Assembly (NCBI RefSeq): GCF_021390395.1
Contig: NZ_JAJUWT010000014.1
Location: 124,001-188,000 of the forward strand
Direction: 5' to 3'
Length of the DNA stretch: 64,000 nt
Source of the DNA: Saccharothrix sp. S26
GTDB taxonomy: Bacteria; Actinomycetota; Actinomycetes; Mycobacteriales; Pseudonocardiaceae
Positions within the stretch are counted from its first letter, which is position 1, and each line of letters opens with the position of its first letter. Positions 35,797-45,433 of this stretch are shown in pieces. A program made the translations under genes and the position numbers. Under the pieces are notes generated by a model. The model saw only the letters and a list, made by a program, of their open reading frames with translations. It searched no databases and was not told the origin of the DNA.

Positions 35797-35979
35797 CTGC
35801 TCCAGGTCGTCGGCAGCCGCGCCGTCACCTCCTGGATGGCCGTCGAGGTCCACCAGCGTGCGGCGGGCCCCAAGCAACTCCGCTGGATCGAGGGCGCGAG
35901 CCACGTCGACCTGTACGACCGCAAGCAGTACGTCGAGGAGTTGATGGGCTTCTGCACCGCCCACCTCACCGGCTCCTGA
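35797..35979 (+). pseudogene. C-terminal fragment of an alpha/beta hydrolase
   Basis: The last 60 codons read RRLLQVVGSRAVTSWMAVEV, then PKQLRWIEGASHVDLYDRKQ and a helical end. This is the C-terminal part of YcjY/dienelactone-hydrolase-like alpha/beta hydrolases, with the catalytic His in GASHVDLYD. The nucleophile-bearing N-terminal two thirds are not found upstream in any frame. It is a truncated remnant without its own start signals. Confidence 0.6.
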
Positions 35980-35984
35980 CCGCG

Positions 35985-36338
35985 TCACGGCTCGTGCTTG
36001 ATGGTCTTCATGGTCAAGTGGGAGTCGACGCGGCCGATGCCGGGCGTCGCCTCGAGCCGGTCGGTGACGAACCGCTCGAACGACCCCAGGTCCGCGGTCG
36101 CGATGCGGAGGAAGTAGTCGGGCAGGCCGAACATGCGGCGGAACTCGATCACCTCCGGGTAGCCGCGGACCGCCTCCTCGAACCGGGTGACCGTGGCGCG
36201 GTCCTTGACGGCCAGGTCGACGTTGACGATCACCTCGAACGCCCGGCCGACCCGGGCCGGGTCCACGCGGGCGTGGTAGCCGGTGATGACGCCGTCCTGT
36301 TCGAGGCGGCGCACGCACGGTGCCGGGGCCAGGCCCAC
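35985..36338 (-). pseudogene. 5'-truncated Lrp/AsnC-family regulator
   Basis: Reads as 117 residues from GTG 36338: the recognition helix region GLAPAPCVRRLEQDGVITGY, then the ligand-binding RAM domain (VEVIVNVDLAVKD-like, LPDYFLRIATADLGSFERFV). The frame upstream still encodes TASTELADRV, the preceding helix of the HTH, but meets an in-frame TGA 51 bases before GTG 36338 and has no start codon. About the first 25-30 residues are missing. It abuts the MOSC gene promoter and is probably nonfunctional in DNA binding. Confidence 0.6.
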
Positions 36339-36419
36339 CCGGTCGGCGAGCTCTGTACTGGCCGTGCGGGACGATTTTCGGCGATCGGATCACCCTGCGC
36401 CCTGGCTAGTGTTGCCGCC

Positions 36420-37256
36420 ATGGCGACGATCTCCGAGCTGTACCACTACCCGGTGAAGGGCTGCGCCGGCGTCCGCGTCCGGGCCGCCGTCCTGGGTTTT
36501 GCGGGCCTCGGCCACGACCGCCGCTTCCTCGTCACCGACCTGGCCGGCAACCACCGGTCCCAGCGCCGCGATCCCCTGCTGGCCACGATCCAACCGGCCG
36601 TCGACGACGACCACCTGACCCTCTCCGCCCCCGACGCGGGCACGATCCACGTCCCGATCGACCCGACCGGGCCGCGGCGCCCGGTCAGCCTCTTCGGCTC
36701 GCCTTACACCGGGATCGACCAGGGCTCGGACGTCGCCGCCTGGCTGACCGCCGTCCTGGGCAAGCCGAGCAGGCTCGTCCTGGCCCCACCCGACCACCAC
36801 CGCGTCACCGACGGCCTCACCGCCGGCACGTCGTACTACGCCGACAGCTGCCCGGTGCACCTGATCTCGGCAACGTCATTGCGCGCCCTGAACGCCCGCA
36901 TCACCGCCAACGGCGGCCACCCCGTCCCGGCCGCCCGCTTCCGCCCGAACATCGTGGTCGACGACTGGCCGGCCCACGAAGAAGACCACGCCCTCCGGCT
37001 GGCCACGGGCGCGGTCGACCTGGCCTACGCCAAACCGGCGATCCGCTGCGCCGTCACCACCGTCGACCAACCAACCGGCACCCGAACCGGCCCGGAACCA
37101 CTGCGCACCCTGGCCACCTACCGGCGAACCCCCGACGGCCTCGCGTTCGGCTCGAAACACGCCGTCCTCCACCCGGGCCACCTCTCCACCGGCGACCACC
37201 TGACCACCACCGACCGCTCGAACACCGACCTCTCCGGCGTCACTGAAACCCCCTAA
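36420..37256 (+). CDS. MOSC-domain protein (molybdenum cofactor-dependent type)
   Basis: A 278-residue protein with the N-terminal MOSC beta-barrel (ISELYHYPVKGCAGVRVRAA, GLGHDRRFLVTD) and the C-terminal MOSC domain, including RFRPNIVVDD and KPAIRCAVTTVD. The Cys of the latter is the conserved cofactor-linked cysteine. Relatives include mARC and YcbX, which reduce N-hydroxylated compounds using Mo cofactor. TAGTGT ends about seven bases before ATG 36420, implying a leaderless or nearly leaderless mRNA. It converges on the flavoprotein gene. Confidence 0.87.
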   Translation: MATISELYHYPVKGCAGVRVRAAVLGFAGLGHDRRFLVTDLAGNHRSQRRDPLLATIQPAVDDDHLTLSAPDAGTIHVPIDPTGPRRPVSLFGSPYTGIDQGSDVAAWLTAVLGKPSRLVLAPPDHHRVTDGLTAGTSYYADSCPVHLISATSLRALNARITANGGHPVPAARFRPNIVVDDWPAHEEDHALRLATGAVDLAYAKPAIRCAVTTVDQPTGTRTGPEPLRTLATYRRTPDGLAFGSKHAVLHPGHLSTGDHLTTTDRSNTDLSGVTETP

Positions 37257-37263
37257 CCGGCAC

Positions 37264-37791
37264 CTACTCGACGGCGTCGAGCGCCGCGGACCACGGATAA
37301 GTGGCCATCGCGCGGCTCCCGGTTCGCGGCGGGTGCGGCTGGAAGCCACCCTTGCCGAACAGCACCTGCACGCCGGACGACCGCAGTACGTCGATGCTGC
37401 GGTGCAGGACGGGGTTGGCGGCGAGAGCCGTGTTGACAAAGGGGAGCACGGCGATCGGCACGCCGAGACCGGTGAGCTCCGCGAGCTGCGTCAGCACGTA
37501 GGTGTCGGCGATGCCGGCCGCCCACTTGTTGATCGTGTTGTAGGTGGCGGGCGCGACCACCACGGCATCGGCCTTCGGCAACGGCGGCTGCCCTTGGCGC
37601 TGGTAGCCCGTGCGGACGGCGTGACCGGTGAGCTGTTCGACCGCGGCGGGCTCGAGGAAGTGCTCGACCGCGGCCGGGGTGGCTACGCAGTGGACCGACC
37701 AACCCCTGTCCTGGGCGAGACCGATGGCGACATCGACGTGGTCGGCCGGGCCGGCACCGCAGACCATCAGGTACAGGACTCGTTCGTTCAC
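37264..37791 (-). CDS. Flavoprotein of the HFCD family (PPC decarboxylase-like)
   Basis: A 175-residue homo-oligomeric flavin-containing Cys-decarboxylase-type protein. RVLYLMVCGAG opens the flavodoxin-like fold, KADAVVVAPATYNTINKWAAGIADT carries the family's Asn in the PATxNT region, and LPFVNTALAANPV follows. It is too short to be the bifunctional CoaBC, so it is more likely a stand-alone decarboxylase or tailoring flavoprotein. GTG 37791 begins MNERVLYL. The partner substrate is unknown. Confidence 0.8.
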   Translation of the reverse strand: MNERVLYLMVCGAGPADHVDVAIGLAQDRGWSVHCVATPAAVEHFLEPAAVEQLTGHAVRTGYQRQGQPPLPKADAVVVAPATYNTINKWAAGIADTYVLTQLAELTGLGVPIAVLPFVNTALAANPVLHRSIDVLRSSGVQVLFGKGGFQPHPPRTGSRAMATYPWSAALDAVE

Positions 37792-37840
37792 GCTGGGACT
37801 CCGGCTCGTAGGGCCATCTGACAGAATGCACGCCTTCGCT

Positions 37841-38755
37841 CTACAAGATCGTCCAGCCGATCTCGTCACCGGCCTCCAGCGCCGTGATCCGCCGACGCAC
37901 CTCGTCGGCCTGGGGCGACCCGTCGGCCGCCTTCCTCGCATTGGTCGTGACCATGCGCAGCTCGCGGAGATCCCGCACAGTGGCGAAGCCGTCCCACTCG
38001 CGGATGTCACGTCCGTAGCGGGAGCAGAAGGACTGGTACTCCCGCTCGGGGAAGCCGAAGCGGCGGCAGTGGACCTCGATCGTCACCAGGTCCCACTCCA
38101 CCGGGCCGATCACGGCACTGTCCCAGTCGCACAGCACCGGCCGGTCCTCCGCGTCGTCCCACAAGGTGTTCCGGTGCTGCGGGTCGCCGTGGATCAGGCG
38201 CGGAGGGCCGTCGTAACGCAGTCGCGGGACCATGTCGACCAGCCGGCTCCAACGCCGCAACAGGACACCGCGCTCTGGTGGGGAGAGGATCGTGCTCGCC
38301 TGGATCGAGTGGTGGATGGCACCCAGCGCGTCGAGTTCCGGCAGCGGGAACGGTGGAAGCGGCGCGTCGTGCAGGGCGCGAAGCGGGACCGCGATGTCGT
38401 CTGCCGCGATCGGGCGCGTTGGCGGCAGGTACCGCCAGAAAGTCACTCCGCAGCCGGCCACCTCCAGTGGCTGCGGGACGTCAGGCAACAGGGGCACCGT
38501 CGGCACACCGTGGTCGACAACCCATCCGATCAGCGACACCACCGCCGCGGTGTGCCGGATGTTCGGCCGCGCCACCTTCACGATGACCGGGACGGTGGCG
38601 AGCCGGAAGACGGCATTCGTCTGGTGCCGGAGAAGTTCGGCCCCCCTGGCGTCGAGACCCGCCCGTTCGCAGGCGGCCCGCAGGACCGACCGGGTGCGTT
38701 CCGGAGTGAAGGTGGCTTCCGTGAGTCGGGGAAGGCTGTGACCAGCGAGCGCCAT
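37841..38755 (-). CDS. Aminoglycoside phosphotransferase-family kinase
   Basis: A 304-residue protein of the APH/choline kinase fold. The catalytic loop is LIHGDPQHRNTLW and the metal-binding aspartate is in LCDWDSAVIGP. The invariant Lys is in VIVKVARPN. Members phosphorylate small molecules including aminoglycosides, but most genomic copies have other substrates. It is translationally coupled to the upstream regulator: the stop TGA of that gene overlaps this ATG. That pairing with an XRE/TPR-like regulator recurs in actinomycetes, from general knowledge. Confidence 0.85.
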   Translation of the reverse strand: MALAGHSLPRLTEATFTPERTRSVLRAACERAGLDARGAELLRHQTNAVFRLATVPVIVKVARPNIRHTAAVVSLIGWVVDHGVPTVPLLPDVPQPLEVAGCGVTFWRYLPPTRPIAADDIAVPLRALHDAPLPPFPLPELDALGAIHHSIQASTILSPPERGVLLRRWSRLVDMVPRLRYDGPPRLIHGDPQHRNTLWDDAEDRPVLCDWDSAVIGPVEWDLVTIEVHCRRFGFPEREYQSFCSRYGRDIREWDGFATVRDLRELRMVTTNARKAADGSPQADEVRRRITALEAGDEIGWTIL

Positions 38756-39978
38756 CAGTGGGGACTTTCGCGTCGGGTGACCAGTTCACGCAGCTCCACG
38801 GCGGCGGGCCGCTGCTGGTGGGCGGCGGGGATGGCCGCCACGACATCGAGGGCACGGGTGAGCACGATCCGGGTGCGGTGTTCCGGTGGCAGCAGTTCGA
38901 TGGTCCTCACCGCCAGCTCGCAGACTTCTTCGGCCTCACCGCGAACCGCCGCGCCGACCGCTTGGTCCAACTGGATCAGCGCGGGGTCGATCGCGATCGA
39001 TGGCTCTTGGCCGTAGCGCTCAAGCGCTTGCGCTTGGACGTGACCCGCGCTTTTTGTCTCACCCAGGTAGGTGAAAGTCGCGGACAGGTACAAGAGCAGT
39101 CGCTTGTCGTTGAACTGGAAAGCCGCGTCGGTCGTCGGCTCGTCCAGTTCATCGACCATCCGTTGCGCCCTGCGCATGGCGTGGTCGGCACCTTCCCGGT
39201 CGCCGAGTCGGGCGAGCGCACGCCCTTCAGCGGCGGACGCCAAGGCAGTGGCACTACAGGCGGTTCTCGGCAGCAATGCCTGCGCGGATCGTGCAAGACC
39301 GACGGATTGTTCCAACCGACCGTAGTAGTAGGGCAGCATGGCTTCCTGGGCACGCACCTGTGCCTGCAAGCGGGGGTTGGCCGTGTCGTCGGCCGCGAGT
39401 CGCGCGGTGCCGTACCAGTACCGAGCGCGGTTGATCTCGCCGAGCTTCATCAGGGCGTCGGCGCTCAAGAGCCCGAGGACGGCGGTGGCTTCGGACAGCC
39501 GAGCCTGCACGCCTGCCGGCTGTCGCTCCGCCGCCATCGACCCGACCTCGACGAGGTCGGGCACCACCGCTCGAAGCACCGCCACCGGTGCCGTGCGGGT
39601 GTACGTCAGCACGTGCTCCGCCACCCGCTCCTCGATCAGGGCCACTCGCGTGATGGAGGCCGAACCCGTGGACAGCGTCTGGTCGACCAGCAGCCGGGCG
39701 CGGTCGAGCACGGTCATGAGCGCGGGTTCACCCGAGGCGTCCAGGTCGACAACCGAAGCCACCAGCCGACTGTCCGCCTCCAGCAGGTGTGCGAGCTCGC
39801 TCGCCGACACGCCCAGCAGCTCCACGAGCTTCGGCCGCACGTGAGGCAACGGCTCGCTGTCCCCGGCTTCCCAGCGCCGAACCGTGGACGAGTCGACGCC
39901 CAACACTTCGGCCAACCGTTCCTGGGTGTAGCCCGCCATGCGACGGGTCTGGGCGAACCGTGCTCGTTTCGCTGCCAT
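38755..39978 (-). CDS. XRE-family regulator with helical (TPR-like) C-terminal domain
   Basis: A 407-residue regulator starting ATG 39978 behind a GGAGG ribosome site. The N-terminal Cro/C1 HTH reads MAGYTQERLAEVLGVDSSTVRRWEAG. The rest is helical and repeat-like, with segments such as LMKLGEINRARYWYGTA and ARLGDREGADHAMRRAQRM that resemble tetratricopeptide repeats. It is divergent from the primase-like gene at 40147 and overlaps the kinase gene downstream. The frame opens to 40146 but the extra residues lack family support. Confidence 0.82.
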   Translation of the reverse strand: MAAKRARFAQTRRMAGYTQERLAEVLGVDSSTVRRWEAGDSEPLPHVRPKLVELLGVSASELAHLLEADSRLVASVVDLDASGEPALMTVLDRARLLVDQTLSTGSASITRVALIEERVAEHVLTYTRTAPVAVLRAVVPDLVEVGSMAAERQPAGVQARLSEATAVLGLLSADALMKLGEINRARYWYGTARLAADDTANPRLQAQVRAQEAMLPYYYGRLEQSVGLARSAQALLPRTACSATALASAAEGRALARLGDREGADHAMRRAQRMVDELDEPTTDAAFQFNDKRLLLYLSATFTYLGETKSAGHVQAQALERYGQEPSIAIDPALIQLDQAVGAAVRGEAEEVCELAVRTIELLPPEHRTRIVLTRALDVVAAIPAAHQQRPAAVELRELVTRRESPH

Positions 39979-40146
39979 CGGCCGACCTCCGGAAGATTCC
40001 GCTCCCACCGTAGCGGACGGCCATTTCCCCCACGCCGCACGTTCACGCGCGGTCGATGCGCGGTCAATGGGCCCTTCATGCGCTGTTCGTCCGGCTTCCG
40101 GTGCGGTTCGCTTTCCATCGAGTCGACGCCGACTGGAAGGAGACAC

Positions 40147-40710
40147 ATGCCGAAAATCATGGATTCATCAACCTTGCGAGCAGCCTTGGACTACGCCGAA
40201 ATGGGTTGGCCGGTGCTTCCGGGGGCTATTTGGCATGACGGGCACTTCGCCGATCAGGCCGACGGATCCCCGGTCACCGACCCTTGTCTGCGACCGCCCG
40301 GAGACGCGACTTCGGACACCGGCCGTGTGCGCGAGTGGTGGTCGGGGCCCGGACTGCGCCGGCCCAACGTCCTCACGGTCACCGGCTCTCGCCTGGGGGC
40401 GTTCATGGTGGCCGAGAACCTGGTGATGAAGTTGGCCGACGACCCGCGGTTCGCCGCCTCACCCACGCCGGTCTTGGCGTTCCCGAACATGCCGATCGCC
40501 TACTTCCTCATCCAGCCACCGTTGCCATCGGTGCTGCTGAGCCGCGACGCCCGGGTGGTGGACGCCGGATTGCCCCTTCCGCTCCCGCCGAGCGTCCTGG
40601 ACACCACGCCGGTGATGTGGCTGATAGCACCTGAGCAAGCGGGGAACCGCCTGGTCTCCGGCGACGCACTGGCGGATTTGATCCACGAGCACGAGAGGAA
40701 GACCGCGTGA
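40147..40710 (+). CDS. Degenerate bifunctional primase/polymerase-like domain protein
   Basis: A 187-residue protein whose first half, LRAALDYAEMGWPVLPG and PCLRPPGDATSDTGRVREWW, follows the pattern of the archaeo-eukaryotic prim-pol N-terminal domain. Where active members have a metal-binding Asp-x-Asp after the nucleotide strand, this one reads GAFMVAENLVMK, so polymerase activity is unlikely. ATG 40147 follows GGAGA. It is divergent from the XRE regulator and overlaps the next small gene by four bases. Function unknown. Confidence 0.55.
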   Translation: MPKIMDSSTLRAALDYAEMGWPVLPGAIWHDGHFADQADGSPVTDPCLRPPGDATSDTGRVREWWSGPGLRRPNVLTVTGSRLGAFMVAENLVMKLADDPRFAASPTPVLAFPNMPIAYFLIQPPLPSVLLSRDARVVDAGLPLPLPPSVLDTTPVMWLIAPEQAGNRLVSGDALADLIHEHERKTA

Positions 40711-40994
40711 ACAGGGCGATGCACGAACTGGCGATCGGTGCAGCCCCTCGGCTGTTCGCCATCGTCGAGCAGTACGACGACCCGAAGGAGATTCGCGTCG
40801 CGGGCTACGGCCTGGCCTACGAGGACCGAGCCGAAGTCAACTCGGTCGAAGGCGACTTCCGGCTCACCTCCGACAGCTCCGACCACGCACGAACCGTGTT
40901 CGAGATCAGCTCCAAATCCGCCGGGGTGCGGCGAGCACACGTGATCTGGCTGGACGGCACCCGGAGCACGCAGCCGAACCACCGGCAGCCTTGA
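40707..40994 (+). CDS. Small hypothetical protein
   Basis: A 95-residue protein whose GTG start overlaps the preceding TGA (GTGA), indicating translational coupling with the primase-like gene. Composition is mixed alpha/beta with a strand-rich middle (VEGDFRLTSD, TVFEIS). No domain is recognised. It is followed by a GC-rich repeat region. Confidence 0.55.
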   Translation: MNRAMHELAIGAAPRLFAIVEQYDDPKEIRVAGYGLAYEDRAEVNSVEGDFRLTSDSSDHARTVFEISSKSAGVRRAHVIWLDGTRSTQPNHRQP

Positions 40995-41120
40995 CGGGCG
41001 AAGCGAAGGCGCGCAGCGCCAAAGCGAAGCCCTCACAACGTGGGGGCCAGGGGCGAGGAGCCCCGGCGGGGGTCCGGGGGCGGAGCCCGCCGGGCGGGGT
41101 CTGGGGGTTGCACCCCCAGG
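40995..41120. repeat. GC-rich intergenic hairpin repeats
   Basis: The stretch is built of short inverted repeats: CGGGGGCGGAGCCCGCCGGG-like and CTGGGGGTTGCACCCCCAG (41101-41119) are the clearest. Such G-rich and complementary runs recur in actinomycete intergenic DNA. They may also act as terminator for the small gene upstream and for the tRNA on the opposite strand. Confidence 0.5.
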
Positions 41121-41128
41121 GGACGCAG

Positions 41129-41200
41129 TGGGCGCGGCAGGATTCGAACCTGCGACCGCTCGGGTGTAAACCGAGTGCTCTTCCGCTGAGCTACGCGCCC
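41129..41200 (-). tRNA. tRNA-Val (anticodon UAC)
   Basis: Reading the minus strand from 41200, the acceptor GGGCGCG pairs with CGCGCCC followed by discriminator A. TAGCTCAGC forms the D-arm. The anticodon stem CTCGG/CCGAG encloses loop TTTACAC, giving anticodon TAC. GGTTCGAATCC forms the T-arm. The 3' CCA is not encoded. It is 72 bases and decodes GUA valine codons. Confidence 0.95.
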
Positions 41201-41205
41201 GGAGG

Positions 41206-41230
41206 AGCGCCGCGGTGGTGAGGCGGCGCT
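41206..41230 (-). terminator. Hairpin downstream of ahpE
   Basis: An 8-base-pair stem (AGCGCCGC and complement) with a 9-base loop lies between the ahpE stop and the tRNA 5' end. Confidence 0.4.
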
Positions 41231-41239
41231 GGGAAAGTA

Positions 41240-41698
41240 TCAGGACAGGGCGGCCACGGCCTTCTTCCAGGCTTCCTGGTCGCGGGGTTCGCCGGGGGCG
41301 TTGACCTCGGCGTAGCGGACCACGCCGGTGGTGTCGATCAGGAACGTGCCGCGGTTGGCAAGGCCGGCCTGCTCGTTGAACACGCCGTAGGCCTGGGCGA
41401 CCTGCCCGTGCGGCCAGAAGTCGGACAGCAGCGGGAACTGGTAGCCCTCTTGGGCGGCCCACGCCTTCAGGCTGAACGGGGTGTCCACGGACACGCCGAT
41501 GACCTGCACGTTCTCGTCCTCGTAGGCGGCCAGTTCGTCGCGCACCTGGCACAGCTCGCCGGTGCAGATGCCGCTGAACGCGAACGGGTAGAACACCAGC
41601 AGCACGTTGCGCTCCCCGCGGAACGAGGACAGCGTCACGGGCTGCTTGTTGTAGTCGTTGAGCGTGAAGTCAGGGGCCTGAGCGCCGACCTCGACCAT
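41240..41698 (-). CDS. ahpE: Peroxiredoxin, AhpE type
   Basis: A 152-residue thiol peroxidase that reduces hydroperoxides. The peroxidatic Cys45 is in YPFAFSGICTGELC; the resolving cysteine pattern is that of 1-Cys AhpE proteins, although Cys50 is also present. ATG 41698 follows GTGGAGG; an in-frame extension to 41743 adds residues with no counterpart. The gene order ahpE - DUF3052 - aceE is the same as in M. tuberculosis. Confidence 0.92.
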   Translation of the reverse strand: MVEVGAQAPDFTLNDYNKQPVTLSSFRGERNVLLVFYPFAFSGICTGELCQVRDELAAYEDENVQVIGVSVDTPFSLKAWAAQEGYQFPLLSDFWPHGQVAQAYGVFNEQAGLANRGTFLIDTTGVVRYAEVNAPGEPRDQEAWKKAVAALS

Positions 41699-41800
41699 GC
41701 AATCCTCCACCGCATCGCGAGCAACCCGAAGAACGGGCTCCACCCGATCGGGGAGCCCGCCGTCGAGCCTAGGGCATGGCGGCGGCGTGCCTCGCCGCGG

Positions 41801-42241
41801 TCAGCGCTTCGTCTTGGCCGACTTCGGGGAGACGAGCCTGGTCGCGGACCAGTCCCCGCTCACCGTGATGTTGGAGGTCTGGGCGAGCCCCGCGGTGGAC
41901 ACGGCCTCGGCGATGTCACTCGGCTCGACGTGACCGGCGCGGCCCGTCTTGGGCGTCAACACCCAGATCACGCCGTCGTCGGCCAGGGCCGTGGTGGCGT
42001 TGATCAAGGCGTCGGCGAGGTCGCCGTCCTCCTCGCGCCACCACAGCAGGACCACGTCCATGACTTCGTCGGAGTCCTCATCGAGCAGATCACCGCCCAC
42101 CCGCTCCTCGATCGCGGCACGCAGGTCGTCGTCGACGTCCTCGTCCCAGCCGATCTCCTGGACCACGCTGCCCGGGTCGATCCCGAGCCTGTCGGCGACA
42201 CCGATCTTGCCGGCGTCTTCCGCGGCGACCACGGCTTCCAC
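41801..42241 (-). CDS. DUF3052 family protein
   Basis: A 146-residue acidic protein starting MEAVVAAEDAGKIGVADRLG at GTG 42241. The DUF3052 domain is evident from GWDEDVDDDLRAAIEERVG, VVLLWWREEDGDLADAL and GVIWVLTPKTGRAGHVEPSDI. It is widespread in actinobacteria, with no established function. It lies between ahpE and aceE, divergent from aceE with a 223-base gap that must contain the aceE promoter. Confidence 0.88.
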   Translation of the reverse strand: MEAVVAAEDAGKIGVADRLGIDPGSVVQEIGWDEDVDDDLRAAIEERVGGDLLDEDSDEVMDVVLLWWREEDGDLADALINATTALADDGVIWVLTPKTGRAGHVEPSDIAEAVSTAGLAQTSNITVSGDWSATRLVSPKSAKTKR

Positions 42242-42464
42242 TCCTCCAAGTACACAAGAGCGGCAGCCGGGGTACGACTGCCGCGCGATGTCACTACCAG
42301 TCGCGGCTAGCGAACACTGTCAGCCCCGCCACGCGCAACCGTAACGGCCAAGACACGCCGCATCGGGTACCCCCGAGTGCGGTCCCCCGACCGGATGAGG
42401 CACGCTCTACATACCTCCTATTCGCGCGCGCGAGGGAACGATCCAGAGTTACTCACCGGTAGAG

Positions 42465-45278
<2,814 letters not shown>

Positions 45279-45288
45279 TCGGCACGGT

Positions 45289-45324
45289 CCTCGGGGGCGG
45301 CACGCGCACGTGCCGCCCCCGAGG
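45289..45324 (+). terminator. Terminator hairpin after aceE
   Basis: A 15-base-pair GC-rich stem (CCTCGGGGGCGGCAC and complement) with a 6-base loop, ten bases after the aceE stop and followed by CGTTTCC. Confidence 0.8.
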
Positions 45325-45433
45325 CGTTTCCGCACTATTGCGGCCGACCAGCGGAATCTTCGGTTTCCCGCTGCGGGTTGTGATCCACCCCATAGACTTG
45401 CCGCACGAACCGGCGTTCCAACGAGGGGTCGGG

